A stretch of 64,000 bases of DNA from a virus. Positions 14,342 to 22,075 of this stretch are shown one piece after another (position 1 is the stretch's first letter; every line of letters begins with the position of its first letter). The DNA is taken from positions 1-64,000 of the IMG/VR virus record IMGVR_UViG_3300048772_000150. One strand, 5' to 3'. The translations under genes and the position numbers were made by a program. The notes under the pieces are model-generated. The model did no database searches and was not told the origin of the DNA. It was given only the letters and a program-made list of their open reading frames with translations.

Positions 14342-14910
14342 TGTGTTTGCCAATAAGTAAAGCCAGGAACCTTGGGCTGGATAGCACCCGGATCGAAGGC
14401 TTGCCACTGTCCGCCGCTTGTTTTACCGTAGTTACCGGCGTGCAAATCCTCGCCGTAGTAGCTAGCAGGCATGTGTGATTCAAGGTAACTCTTACCCTCT
14501 GCCTGCATCGCATTTGACATGCTGCTCGCCGGTTGTACGTATGGCAGACGCTCGACTGTCGTGTTACCGATCTTTGTCACTGACATCGGCTGCGTCATTA
14601 CGCCGATGTTGGGCCTGGCCACTGGCACCATGTTCTGCACTCGTAAAACCGTGCCGTCCGGCAGACGAAAGGCCACGGCCTCGGCCCCTTGCCCCAGCAG
14701 CTTTGTGCCAGGGGGCATCATCGCACCAACCTCACCCAGCGTACCGTCTGCTTTCATCATAGCAAGGTTGACCGCATGAACGCCAAGCTGCTGCATCAGC
14801 TTCTCGGCATCCTGTGGCGACATTGGGCCGCCACCACCGCCACTGAATCGGTCACGGCCCTTGCGGCCACCGCCGCCCGAACTACGGCCACCGCCGCCCT
14901 CTTTAGGCAT
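14338..14910 (-). CDS. kinase-like fold protein with Gly-rich N-terminus
   Basis: 190 residues from ATG 14910. The first 35 residues are Gly/Arg-rich (GGGGRSSGGGGRKG). A protein-kinase-like pattern follows: 'LLGQGAEAVAFRLPDGTVLRVQ' (Gly-rich loop and strand), a hinge-like 'VERLPYVQP', and 'GEDLHAGNYGKT.GGQWQAFDPGA' (HxxN and DPG in place of HRD/DFG). It resembles small atypical kinase-like domains. Active lysine assignment is uncertain and the substrate unknown. Confidence 0.5.
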   Translation of the reverse strand: MPKEGGGGRSSGGGGRKGRDRFSGGGGGPMSPQDAEKLMQQLGVHAVNLAMMKADGTLGEVGAMMPPGTKLLGQGAEAVAFRLPDGTVLRVQNMVPVARPNIGVMTQPMSVTKIGNTTVERLPYVQPASSMSNAMQAEGKSYLESHMPASYYGEDLHAGNYGKTSGGQWQAFDPGAIQPKVPGFTYWQTQ

Positions 14911-15520
14911 CAGGTGCCTCCCTTGCTGCATTGCGAGCGTCGGGTATGAATACCCAGCCGCGCTCGGCGCATATCTTGGCGACTTTCAAGCCGCCGCCGT
15001 AGACGAGGAAAATGATCGGACCATTACCGTTGGCGACGTTATTTGCTATCGCCCACTGAGTTTCCAGTCGGTCGATAGCGTAGTCAGCCCCGCTGGTGGC
15101 AAATGACTTCCAGCCCTTCGGCACGCCCAACAGGTTGATTTCGTCGAACTTTTTGGCGACGTTAAGGTCTACGAACACACGCAGTCCTTGACTCTGCCAG
15201 TACCGGGCCAGCCATCGCTTTTGCATCGTGCGGTAGAGGCCGACCGCCCTTGGCATCAGGTCTTCCGTGGTAAAGTTGACTTCCACGACTGACACGGCTG
15301 CTGTCTTAATAATCACATCAGGTGTTTTCCAAATGGCCGAGAACTTATAATCGTCCACGTAGAAGTGCCAAGTCCCGCGCATGGTGGTTTTCCGTTTGAT
15401 GGAACCCCAGCCACGCACAGGCAAATCGACAAAATCCGCCTGCAATGGCAGATAAAGTGAAGGAATATCCCACTCATTTCCATCTGTTGGAAACAGCGCG
15501 TCAGGCACTTCATTTATCAT
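14903..15520 (-). CDS. DUF4417 domain protein
   Basis: 205 residues from ATG 15520, with GAGGAAATAACT upstream. 'WGSIKRKTTMRGTWHFYVDDYKFSAIWKTPD' and 'EVNFTTEDLMPRAVGLYRTMQKRWLARYWQSQGLRVFVDLNV', given here in parts, match the DUF4417 layout common in phages and mobile elements. The function of the family is unknown. Confidence 0.7.
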   Translation of the reverse strand: MINEVPDALFPTDGNEWDIPSLYLPLQADFVDLPVRGWGSIKRKTTMRGTWHFYVDDYKFSAIWKTPDVIIKTAAVSVVEVNFTTEDLMPRAVGLYRTMQKRWLARYWQSQGLRVFVDLNVAKKFDEINLLGVPKGWKSFATSGADYAIDRLETQWAIANNVANGNGPIIFLVYGGGLKVAKICAERGWVFIPDARNAAREAPDA

Positions 15521-15522
15521 AG

Positions 15523-15573
15523 TTATTTCCTCTTGCGTTTTGCGGCAAGTTCTCCACCACCGCACCAGCCCAT
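15523..15573 (-). CDS. putative 16-codon micro-ORF
   Basis: ATG 15573 to TAA 15523 encodes MGWCGGGELAAKRKRK. It fills the gap between two genes and its last codons overlap the ribosome site of the DUF4417 gene. It could be translated as a coupling peptide; there is no further support. Confidence 0.2.
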   Translation of the reverse strand: MGWCGGGELAAKRKRK

Positions 15574-15575
15574 GA

Positions 15576-16025
15576 TTACGACTTCGTGTAAGGACGAATC
15601 TCGCGGGGTGCCCACGCTTCGGCGGCATCAATGAAGCCCTGTGCGGCCTCCACAGTGGACCACACCAAAACGGGCGGCGTGTCGATCAGATTGTAGTCGG
15701 CCGGTGGGTCGTCGATGTCGGCCCGGCACCAGTCGCCGGGGTTGCCAAACTGCCAGACGCCGTACACTACGTCTTGAATAAAGCTGCAAATTGCGGCATC
15801 TTCCTCGTTGTCGTATACTGGCAGATTGAATCCCACTTCCTCGTCCTTGACGCCGAATTCGAGGGCGATCAAGTGCTGCGCGTATCGCATGGGAAACACG
15901 CCGTCACCGCCACCGCCAAGAATTTTCCTTATGAAAGGCTCGCGGCCCGGTACAGTGATTTCCATTAGGCCCGGCTCAAAGTCCATCGGCGCGATGTTGA
16001 AGAGTTCGTTCACAGTGTCACTCAT
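15576..16025 (-). CDS. hypothetical acidic protein
   Basis: 149 residues, acidic, beginning MSDTVNELFNIAPMDFEPG and containing ALEFGVKDEEVGFNLPVYDNEEDAA in its middle. The ATG overlaps the upstream stop. No recognisable domain. Confidence 0.55.
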   Translation of the reverse strand: MSDTVNELFNIAPMDFEPGLMEITVPGREPFIRKILGGGGDGVFPMRYAQHLIALEFGVKDEEVGFNLPVYDNEEDAAICSFIQDVVYGVWQFGNPGDWCRADIDDPPADYNLIDTPPVLVWSTVEAAQGFIDAAEAWAPREIRPYTKS

Positions 16026-16135
16026 GGATAGTTGTCCTTAATGTAGGTTTCGACGGCGTAACAAATCTTCTCGGTTACGACGACAAGGGAGAGGAAGCCG
16101 ACGAGAAAGTGATGAATGTAGTAGGCGGCGTCCAT
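16022..16135 (-). CDS. tiny membrane-associated protein
   Basis: 37 residues (MDAAYYIHHFLVGFLSLVVV then a polar tail). It has one probable TM helix. It starts on a TGATG junction with the upstream tiny gene and ends on an ATGA junction with the downstream gene, which together argue for real translation. Confidence 0.45.
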   Translation of the reverse strand: MDAAYYIHHFLVGFLSLVVVTEKICYAVETYIKDNYP

Positions 16136-16272
16136 CACTTTCTCCACAGTTTGCAGCTAACAATGCCGTAGGCCAGAAGCCCTACCAGGACGACCGGCCA
16201 AAGGCGAATTGACAACAGTGCGAGGCCGATGGTGAACATCGTCCAGACACAAACCTCTTGAAACCGACGCAT
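16135..16272 (-). CDS. tiny membrane protein
   Basis: 45 residues with two hydrophobic stretches (VCVWTMFTIGLALLSI and LWPVVLVGLLAYGIVS). It is flanked by other tiny membrane genes on both sides and coupled by a TGATG junction. Confidence 0.45.
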   Translation of the reverse strand: MRRFQEVCVWTMFTIGLALLSIRLWPVVLVGLLAYGIVSCKLWRK

Positions 16273-16273
16273 G

Positions 16274-16459
16274 TTACCCCTTCAACAAACGGTAGAAGTC
16301 CTTGCCGAGTTCAACCAGGAACCGGGCTACAGCCCCAAATAGGAAGAGGCAACCCATCGACACGATGAATTGACCCACAGTCTGCCCGCCACCTTGCATA
16401 CCGAGTAGCAGAAGGATGATTATGGCACCGTAGCCGAAAGTCTCAAGGAAAGGTCTCAT
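16274..16459 (-). CDS. small two-TM membrane protein
   Basis: 61 residues: helix one YGAIIILLLLGMQ, Gly-rich turn, helix two FIVSMGCLFLFGAVARFLV, short basic tail. It is the third consecutive tiny membrane gene. A holin-like size and topology is noted but no lysis gene is adjacent. Confidence 0.5.
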   Translation of the reverse strand: MRPFLETFGYGAIIILLLLGMQGGGQTVGQFIVSMGCLFLFGAVARFLVELGKDFYRLLKG

Positions 16460-16474
16460 GGTTACTTCCTTTGG

Positions 16475-17011
16475 TTACTTCTGATCTGGGTGGGCGTCAA
16501 AGTAGGCTTTGCGGCTATCGGCAATAGCTTTCCAATTCCTGCCCTGGTCCCAGCCACCTTTGCTCGGACCTCGGGTGGTGTCTTGGAAACTATTGTCCGT
16601 CGTGAGACGAAGGAACGACTCTATCAGCCGATAGTATTGAAGCAGAGCGGCCTCGTCGCGTATTGCTACGATAATGTCTTCCTCGTAGCTGATAGATAGA
16701 ACCGACAGGAACTTGAAACGTCTTGCCGGGTGTGTCTCAGGAACGAAGATGGACTTTTCACACCGACTAAGAATGACACAGCCAGAGCCGTCGAAACAGG
16801 TGGCCAATGATTCCATTATCGTGAAACCAAGGTATTTTGCGACGGTTTCGGACCACTGTGTGCCATCAGGTCTGTAAGGATGCCTCGCGTAGTCTGCATC
16901 GACGCCGGTGCTTGCAGCATTGTCGTCAATACCCTCCAACAAGTCGCCATACTCTTTGTCAAGAGGAAGAAGCTCGGGTTGAACGCTGGAAGCACGAAAA
17001 TACGTATCCAT
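16475..17011 (-). CDS. hypothetical protein
   Basis: 178 residues with a globular composition and strands such as 'GCVILSRCEKSIFVPETHPARRF'. No domain was recognised. It stands between tiny membrane genes in the operon that starts at the promoters near 17.8-18.0 kb. Confidence 0.6.
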   Translation of the reverse strand: MDTYFRASSVQPELLPLDKEYGDLLEGIDDNAASTGVDADYARHPYRPDGTQWSETVAKYLGFTIMESLATCFDGSGCVILSRCEKSIFVPETHPARRFKFLSVLSISYEEDIIVAIRDEAALLQYYRLIESFLRLTTDNSFQDTTRGPSKGGWDQGRNWKAIADSRKAYFDAHPDQK

Positions 17012-17030
17012 GATTACTGTTGCCTGTGGG

Positions 17031-17135
17031 TTAGGGATGCTTCTTATACCAACGCCGGTTCAAGTAATCGCCGTACAGGAACACGGCGATCAGGAAGATG
17101 CTGAAACCAAGATTGAACCACTGGTCCCAACTCAT
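17031..17135 (-). CDS. tiny single-TM protein
   Basis: 34 residues (MSWDQWFNLGFSIFLIAVFLY then NRRWYKKHP). One TM helix with a positive cytoplasmic-type tail. ATG 17135 overlaps the upstream stop. Confidence 0.45.
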   Translation of the reverse strand: MSWDQWFNLGFSIFLIAVFLYGDYLNRRWYKKHP

Positions 17136-17401
17136 TGCTGCTCACTCGGGTACATTTCGGCGGTGATTCTGGCGACTTGCACACGCAGGTAGGCAATGAA
17201 ACTTTCCGTCTCAGGGTGCATTTCGCCGGGCCGGCGAGCGCCGTACACTTCGTCGTCGGTGGCGACACGGATGGCGACTTGCTCGGACGGCACGCCCGGC
17301 TGATCTTCGCTCCACTTGATGATCTCGCGGGCGCTGCCCGGCATGACCATCTTGTGAAGAAGGGACAATAGGTTGCGTTCGGACAATCTTACGATCTGCA
17401 T
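17132..17401 (-). CDS. hypothetical protein
   Basis: 89 residues beginning MQIVRLSERNLLSLLHKMV; helical, with an acidic middle. No family was recognised. It is coupled to the tiny membrane gene downstream by a 4-base overlap. Confidence 0.5.
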   Translation of the reverse strand: MQIVRLSERNLLSLLHKMVMPGSAREIIKWSEDQPGVPSEQVAIRVATDDEVYGARRPGEMHPETESFIAYLRVQVARITAEMYPSEQQ

Positions 17402-17404
17402 GAT

Positions 17405-17581
17405 TCAATCCTGGCCAAGTGGTGGAAGGTTAAGGTCGCGGGAGAGTTTGTCGGCAATCTGGTGGTCCAGTTTGTCGAACGTCCAGTTGGCGGAAATGTT
17501 GCATAAGTGTTCGTACACCCGCACGGCTTCCGCCTCGGACAGTATCACGATGGTCGAGCCGTCGATGTCAGTTGATGCCAT
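17405..17581 (-). CDS. small protein, paralogue of 17568-17813
   Basis: 58 residues. It shares the pattern V-(T/I)-L-(T/S)-EAEA--RVYE-L, then LD---Q-ADK, with the adjacent upstream protein, indicating tandem duplication. It is probably a small helical regulator or binding protein; function unknown. Confidence 0.5.
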   Translation of the reverse strand: MASTDIDGSTIVILSEAEAVRVYEHLCNISANWTFDKLDHQIADKLSRDLNLPPLGQD

Positions 17582-17813
17582 GTAATGACTCCGTTACTTT
17601 GTCGGTGAGGTTGCCACGTATCGGGTCGCCACGTATCGGGTCGCCTGGATATGCCCGACGCGCTGCCGGCCGCTTTGGGTACGGCGTTACGCACAGTAAC
17701 ACTCTGGCTATTTTGTCGGCCATACGTTGCTCAAGCGGGTCCAACGGACACGAGCCGCCGAGAAGCTCGTAAACACGTCTGGCTTCGGCTTCGGTTAAGG
17801 TGACAGTCTTCAT
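17568..17813 (-). CDS. small protein, first gene of leaderless transcript
   Basis: 81 residues. The N-terminal half (KTVTLTEAEARRVYELLGGS..LEQRMADKIARVLL) is paralogous to 17405-17581. The C-terminal half contains a 15-bp DNA repeat encoding GDPIRGDPIRG. ATG 17813 is six bases after the -10 box at 17820-17825. Confidence 0.6.
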   Translation of the reverse strand: MKTVTLTEAEARRVYELLGGSCPLDPLEQRMADKIARVLLCVTPYPKRPAARRAYPGDPIRGDPIRGNLTDKVTESLHGIN

Positions 17814-17819
17814 ATCTCA

Positions 17820-17847
17820 ATCATACCACCTTTTTCGTAGAAGTCAA
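17820..17847 (-). promoter_or_regulatory. sigma70-type promoter, leaderless type
   Basis: Minus strand TTGACT, 16 bp, TATGAT, then TGAGAT and ATG 17813. A second promoter (17969-17996) lies upstream, separated by a strong inverted repeat. Confidence 0.8.
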
Positions 17848-17884
17848 GTGAAAATCCTTGGCCCCCACTTAGTTGTTCCCCACA

Positions 17885-17934
17885 GGGACAGACAAAAAGG
17901 ACGGTGTTATGTTGACACACTTTTTGTCTGTCCC
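17885..17934. repeat. 15-bp perfect inverted repeat between two promoters
   Basis: GGGACAGACAAAAAG at 17885-17899 pairs with CTTTTTGTCTGTCCC at 17920-17934 around a 20-base loop. The loop has an internal GTGT...ACAC match. There is no gene between 17848 and 18023 apart from a doubtful 23-codon ORF. The arms look like repetitive extragenic palindromes or a terminator/attenuator in the leader from the upstream promoter. Confidence 0.8.
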
Positions 17935-17968
17935 CGACATCTTCGTCTCAACTACGAAGCCGTATTGA

Positions 17969-17996
17969 AGTATACCGGCTATTCCGCAGAAGTCAA
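17969..17996 (-). promoter_or_regulatory. sigma70-type promoter upstream of the inverted repeat
   Basis: Minus strand TTGACT, 16 bp, TATACT. Transcripts would cross a small CTTCGT...ACGAAG hairpin and the 17885-17934 inverted repeat before reaching the second promoter and the gene at 17813. The roughly 150-base leader has no clear gene. Confidence 0.65.
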
Positions 17997-18023
17997 GCCG
18001 GGAAAACCGACTTCGGGATACGA

Positions 18024-18281
18024 TCAGCTTGCGGCGGGTGCCGGGGCACCGGTGGCGGCGACTTGCTGAACGGCGGCCGTGGCGCTCTGCGCGACGGCGA
18101 CGGCAGCGGTCTCACCGGCCTTGATGGCGGCCTGTACGGCGGGGGCGTCGGTCGTCACGACCGTCGTGGCGGCGGCGGCAACCTTCTGGCCTTCGGCCTT
18201 GGCGAAGCCCAGGGCGGTTTCAACGGCGGTCAAGCCCGACTTGGCGGCGTCTTTGACCTTCTGCATGATGCTTTCGGACAT
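18024..18281 (-). CDS. Ala-rich small protein under T7-like promoter
   Basis: 85 residues from ATG 18281, with GGAGAAAG upstream. It starts MSESIMQKVKDAAKSGL and is more than one third Ala/Val, probably one long helix followed by an Ala/Pro tail. It is the only gene between this T7-like promoter and the 17.9-kb inverted repeat, so it may be made in quantity late in infection. No family was recognised. Confidence 0.6.
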   Translation of the reverse strand: MSESIMQKVKDAAKSGLTAVETALGFAKAEGQKVAAAATTVVTTDAPAVQAAIKAGETAAVAVAQSATAAVQQVAATGAPAPAAS

Positions 18282-18322
18282 GGTACTTTCTCCGGGTTCA
18301 AACGAATGGAATGTAAACGGTG

Positions 18323-18363
18323 TTCACATAGAGAGTCGTAAAACGGGCGCGAGTTGTGCGCGC
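18323..18363 (-). promoter_or_regulatory. T7-like single-subunit RNAP promoter with upstream box
   Basis: Core at 18323-18345 (TTTTACGACTCTCTATGTGA on the minus strand), 8-bp gap, box GCGCGCACAA at 18354-18363. It begins right after the stop of the gene at 18366 and transcribes the Ala-rich gene with a leader of about 40 bases. Confidence 0.8.
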
Positions 18364-18365
18364 TC

Positions 18366-18629
18366 TTACGAATTTTTCGGTTTTCGCGCGGTGCGGGCCT
18401 TCTTGGCGGCCGGCGATTCGTGGGAAGCACACTCAAGGTCGTGCTTCAAACGGGCCTGCTCGGCTTCTTTGGCAGCGGCCTCTTCGGCGGCCAGCTTCAC
18501 GGCCTCTCGGTCGTAGTCCAGCCGGTTTAGTGTCTCACGCCCCTCGGAAGGGGCCTCCACAATACCGGCCTTGTAGAGCAACAGGCCCAGCAGCACAACA
18601 ATAAGGAAAAGCAGGGATTCGACTATCAT
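18366..18629 (-). CDS. single-TM protein with coiled-coil tail
   Basis: 87 residues from ATG 18629. An N-terminal TM helix (ESLLFLIVVLLGLLLYKAGIV) is followed by an Ala/Glu/Arg-rich helix and a basic end (KKARTARKPKNS). The topology resembles small phage membrane proteins such as i-spanin-like proteins, but no lysis partner is near. Confidence 0.55.
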   Translation of the reverse strand: MIVESLLFLIVVLLGLLLYKAGIVEAPSEGRETLNRLDYDREAVKLAAEEAAAKEAEQARLKHDLECASHESPAAKKARTARKPKNS

Positions 18630-19273
18630 TGGGTCTCCAAAAGGTCTCGGTTGACGAAGAAGGCGTCCCACGCTTGCACCTTTTCAAGCGTGTAGCCGTG
18701 GGGTCCAAGTAAGCGTTCCAAGCGCATGAGGTTGCCGCCGTCCATCTGGTATTCGACGGTCATGCAGCGAAAACGAAACAGGGTGTGGCCGAATCGGAAA
18801 AACTCCCGCAACACAGGTAATTCCCCGCCTTCAATGTCGAGCGAGAAGTAGTCAATGACTCTCGGTACGTTGTGCTCTCGGAACAAGTCAAGCAGTTTGA
18901 CCGTCTTCACCCAGAAGGTCGGCGCGTTTCGGTCGTCGTACTCTTGCTGCCAAGCCTCGGGCAGAAAGTCGGTCAGACCGCTCCACTGACCGGCTTTAGT
19001 GAATCTGACATCACTGCCGGTGCTGACACTCACGGCCCGGTTGTCATGCTGGCACGCTGGCCGGTACTCCACCATCTTCTTGTAGTGGTCCGGGTTGGCT
19101 TCCACCAGCAAGCCATCCCAATCAAAACTGCGTTCCAGAGCCAGTGTGTTACTGTGCGTAACGCCGTCGTAGCCACCGATCTCTACGAAGAAACCACCGC
19201 GCCTACGTCCAAGAGTCTCAATGACCCAGGCATCTTGCGAGGTGGCAGGGTGTGAAAGGGTTAATCGCTCCAC
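18626..19273 (-). CDS. FkbM-family SAM-dependent methyltransferase
   Basis: 215 residues from GTG 19273, overlapping the upstream stop by 13 bases. FkbM features include 'RRGGFFVEIGGYDGVTHSNTLALE' (motif I), 'DGLLVEANPDHYKKM', and 'VIDYFSLDIEGGELPVL' (motif with SLDIEG). These enzymes O-methylate sugars or lipids in many settings. A second FkbM domain, fused to a glycosyltransferase, is at 32314-33783. Confidence 0.8.
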   Translation of the reverse strand: MERLTLSHPATSQDAWVIETLGRRRGGFFVEIGGYDGVTHSNTLALERSFDWDGLLVEANPDHYKKMVEYRPACQHDNRAVSVSTGSDVRFTKAGQWSGLTDFLPEAWQQEYDDRNAPTFWVKTVKLLDLFREHNVPRVIDYFSLDIEGGELPVLREFFRFGHTLFRFRCMTVEYQMDGGNLMRLERLLGPHGYTLEKVQAWDAFFVNRDLLETQ

Positions 19274-20187
19274 TTGACTCGCCCCTGCCTGACTGCCAAC
19301 CGGATAAGCCTGACTACAACTTCCGCATCTTCGACGGCGGTGTGGGCAACGGTGCCCTTGAGCCCGGCGCGGTCCATGCACTCTTGACTGCCTGGCAGCC
19401 TGTCGTCCGTCAACGGGTTCCACCAGAGCATGGCCGGGTCCAGCGTCCTATGGTTCAGCTTCACTTTCTCGGTCCAGCCGGGGAGTCGGTAGAGAAACTG
19501 CTTGTCGAAGCTGGCAAAGTTCTTGCCGGCCGGGGTGATACAGGTTTTACCGTCCCACCCACAGGCTTCAATTAACCATTGACGGAAACACTCGGCCACT
19601 TCATCCGGCCGCACGCACACCTTGTTCTGTTTATCGGCCTCGGAAATGCTCGACAGCCGCTTTAAGATTTTTGCATTCATTTGCAGGGCGAATGGTTCGC
19701 CAGTATAGCGGCCGTCAGGACTGTAGACGTACTTATGGAAGACCGGTAATTCGTCAATGAATCTGCCGTCGTCGTATACCGCACCGATCTCAAGAAGCTG
19801 GCAATAATCAGGGTTCAGGCCGGTTGTCTCTAAATCAATAGATACATACGGCATCCCGATGCGCGACGGCAGCTCCTTGAGGCAGTCCTTGAGCATACCC
19901 ATCCAGAAGCACATGGCGCAGCTAATATGCTGCTTAACGGCATTCGTGGGGTCGAGTTGCGAGCGGCAATTCGGACAATAGAGAGGCATGTCAGGTCTTT
20001 CTAGGATGATTGCGTTGTGGTCGAGTAAAATCTGGCGCACCCATTCTTCGTTTTCATTGTGCCATGCTCCACAAGAGCACGCACCGATGAGCACGTCACA
20101 GGGTTCATTACAGTTGAAGTGGCGGTCGGTCCAGTCAGCGGGCCAAACAACCATACCGCTTCTCGGATGTTTGTAGAAGATGTTCAT
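19261..20187 (-). CDS. DnaQ-like DEDDh 3'-5' exonuclease with N-terminal zinc-binding region
   Basis: 308 residues from ATG 20187. The first 110 residues contain CSCGAW and two CxxC pairs (YCPNCRSQ, SCAMCFW), likely a zinc ribbon. The exonuclease domain follows: 'VSIDLETTGLNPDYCQLLEIGAV' (DxE), a middle 'ASFDKQFL' Asp, and 'GTVAHTAVEDAEVVVRL' (HxxxxD). It may proofread or trim DNA ends. The polymerase at 49.6 kb has its own exonuclease domain, so this one is likely a separate repair or degradation activity. Confidence 0.8.
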   Translation of the reverse strand: MNIFYKHPRSGMVVWPADWTDRHFNCNEPCDVLIGACSCGAWHNENEEWVRQILLDHNAIILERPDMPLYCPNCRSQLDPTNAVKQHISCAMCFWMGMLKDCLKELPSRIGMPYVSIDLETTGLNPDYCQLLEIGAVYDDGRFIDELPVFHKYVYSPDGRYTGEPFALQMNAKILKRLSSISEADKQNKVCVRPDEVAECFRQWLIEACGWDGKTCITPAGKNFASFDKQFLYRLPGWTEKVKLNHRTLDPAMLWWNPLTDDRLPGSQECMDRAGLKGTVAHTAVEDAEVVVRLIRLAVRQGRVKWSD

Positions 20188-21035
20188 GTGGCTACTTCGT
20201 TTCGCAAAACAGACCACAGAGAGCAGAACGCATACGCTGCTTGTAGCGGGACCACTCCGTTGCCGTGCAACCGAAGTTCGGCCATCCCATCAGCCAGCCA
20301 GTGAAGGTCGGGTTCAAGCGCAGGGGCGAGCCTTTGGTTTTGGGTGTCTTTGAGCAGGGCGGTCCAGGTTTCATAGTCGTCCGGTCGCGGAGGGAAGAGA
20401 GGTAGTCCCGCATCCAAATCTTGGCACAGGTGGTCAACGCTGTTTGTACTACTTTCCCCCACCGTGTCGGCTTCTGACCGGGAACCCAGCTCGCATCCTT
20501 GTCTTCGCCTGTTGTCATGGTCGCGGCCGGCGCAGGCCACAGTGAAAAGCCGCTCTCGTTTTTGGCTTCCGCCAACTTCTGACGTTGTGAAGAGTCCTGT
20601 CGCAACTGTGTAATCCAGTTTGTCAAGATCGGCAGCGACTTGATCGTACCCAAGGGTAAGGTGTCCTGACACGTTTTCGAGAAAGACGAGTGTGGGTTTA
20701 ATTTCGCCAACGATTCGAGCGACGTGTGGCCACAGGTGACGAGGATCATCCTGTCCATGTCTGTCACCCGCATAGCTGAACGGTTGACACGGGTAGCCCG
20801 CAGTGATGCTATCCACGACGCCACACCAGGGTCGTCCGTCGAAAGTGCGCACGTCAGTCCAAATAGGTGCTTTATCCAAGCCGCCGTTTTCCATCGCTTT
20901 CGCAATGTACTCGATGGCAAAGGCTTCCCACTCCACCCAACAGACCGTGCGAACCGCTCCGAGAGCGAGTTCAAGTCCGATGTCGAGCCCGCCACCACCG
21001 GAGCAGAGGGAAAGGTTGTTGATAGATTCAACCAC
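20184..21035 (-). CDS. DNA (cytosine-5) methyltransferase
   Basis: 283 residues from GTG 21035, which has GGGGAG at 8 bases. C5-methyltransferase motifs appear in order: I 'SLCSGGGGLDIGLEL', IV 'GYPCQPFSYAG' with the catalytic Cys, VI 'ENVSGH', VIII 'QKRERLF', and a C-terminal 'GNGVVP'. No restriction partner was seen, so it is an orphan, presumably protecting phage DNA. A second unbroken frame of 281 codons lies over it and was rejected. Confidence 0.88.
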   Translation of the reverse strand: MVESINNLSLCSGGGGLDIGLELALGAVRTVCWVEWEAFAIEYIAKAMENGGLDKAPIWTDVRTFDGRPWCGVVDSITAGYPCQPFSYAGDRHGQDDPRHLWPHVARIVGEIKPTLVFLENVSGHLTLGYDQVAADLDKLDYTVATGLFTTSEVGGSQKRERLFTVACAGRDHDNRRRQGCELGSRSEADTVGESSTNSVDHLCQDLDAGLPLFPPRPDDYETWTALLKDTQNQRLAPALEPDLHWLADGMAELRLHGNGVVPLQAAYAFCSLWSVLRNEVAT

Positions 21036-21036
21036 A

Positions 21037-21663
21037 TTAGAGACTCCCCGGTGTTTCATGTTCACCATTGATGCGCTCAACTTCAAAACGCAGTGCCTTT
21101 GTCGCTGGATGATTTAATCCAAGGACATGCTCGCAAGCATCGAGCAAGTCATCGGCGTCAAGACCTTTAACTTCCTCAATTAAGGCTTCTTCGGCTGCGT
21201 CCGTTATATCTTCGGCTGCGTCCGTTATATCTTCGTTTAGCGTTATATCTTGCACTGTTTCACCCTTCGTCCCTTCGTCCCTCTTACCTTTAATCAATTC
21301 TATCGCCGCCTTGTATGCGGGGTCAAACGTCATTGTTTTGAACCAGGCGAGATAGCTTGCTTCCGTATTGGCTTCTTTCGTTGCTTCCTGCATCAGATCG
21401 TAGACCACATTGGAAGCGTCGTAATGGGACACGTACTCAACGTAGGCTGTTGCCTGCGGGTTCTCTGTCGCTTCGACAATCTCCCTGGCATCCTCACACT
21501 CGACATACAGCCTGCGGCACAGCTCCGTGTATAACACGGCCAACATGCTGACTCTGTTGTTGAGCGTCTCTAAGCGGGCTAGCCGGTCATTGGCTATTTT
21601 CTCGGCAATGTCGTAGTCCAGCAACACCTTGAATTGCTCGACTGTGATAATTTCAATTAACAT
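21037..21663 (-). CDS. hypothetical protein, paralogue of 21653-22060
   Basis: 208 residues, helical and acidic. The N-terminal half (RLARLETLNNRVSMLAVLY, NPQATAYVEYVSHYDASNVVYDLMQEATKE) aligns with the upstream protein. The middle has a DITDAAE repeat encoded by a 21-bp DNA duplication. No known domain. Confidence 0.6.
   Translation of the reverse strand: MLIEIITVEQFKVLLDYDIAEKIANDRLARLETLNNRVSMLAVLYTELCRRLYVECEDAREIVEATENPQATAYVEYVSHYDASNVVYDLMQEATKEANTEASYLAWFKTMTFDPAYKAAIELIKGKRDEGTKGETVQDITLNEDITDAAEDITDAAEEALIEEVKGLDADDLLDACEHVLGLNHPATKALRFEVERINGEHETPGSL
21190..21231 (-). repeat. 21-bp direct tandem duplication
   Basis: TTCGGCTGCGTCCGTTATAT plus one base, twice in succession, with a degenerate third copy to about 21249. 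It stays in frame and encodes DITDAAE repeats. Confidence 0.85.
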
Positions 21664-22060
21664 TCGTGTTTCCTTGCTCCCCTATGACATCTTTCAAGTG
21701 CTTCACGACCTCGTTGTAATCCGGCATGATTCCATTGTCCATGTGCCAATCGACGAAGCCCTTCTCTTCCTGTATTTCCTTGGCCGTATCCTGCATCAGC
21801 TTGTGGATCACCTTGAATTCCTCGTAATGGGCCATGAAAGCCACGTATGCTGGTGGCTGCGGGTCGGTGCCGGCGTCAAGGATTTCTTTCACGGACTCGT
21901 GTTCGACGAGCAACGCGCTATTCATTTCCTTGAAGATGTCGTTCAGGACTGTAAACCGGTGTGATAGTATGATTATACGGGCAGCATGGTTGCATCCTAG
22001 CTTGATGCTGGCGGTATACTGCTGCAAAGATGCAAGCATGTCGGCAATCTTGTCGCCCAT
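21653..22060 (-). CDS. hypothetical protein, paralogue of 21037-21663
   Basis: 135 residues, helical. It shares with the next gene the spacing of a long helix, then D-QPPAYVAFMAHYEEFKVIHKLMQDTAKEI. It overlaps that gene by 11 bases. Tandem duplication is likely; function unknown. Confidence 0.6.
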   Translation of the reverse strand: MGDKIADMLASLQQYTASIKLGCNHAARIIILSHRFTVLNDIFKEMNSALLVEHESVKEILDAGTDPQPPAYVAFMAHYEEFKVIHKLMQDTAKEIQEEKGFVDWHMDNGIMPDYNEVVKHLKDVIGEQGNTNVN

Positions 22061-22075
22061 TTGTCGGCCTTGTTG

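Noticed and set aside
13281-16459. Holin/lysis cassette among the tiny membrane genes
   Set aside because: Topology alone is not enough, and no endolysin or spanin pair was recognised nearby.
20192-21037. 281-codon open frame over the C5 methyltransferase gene
   Set aside because: It lies in another frame of a gene with all C5-methyltransferase motifs; its product has no recognisable pattern.
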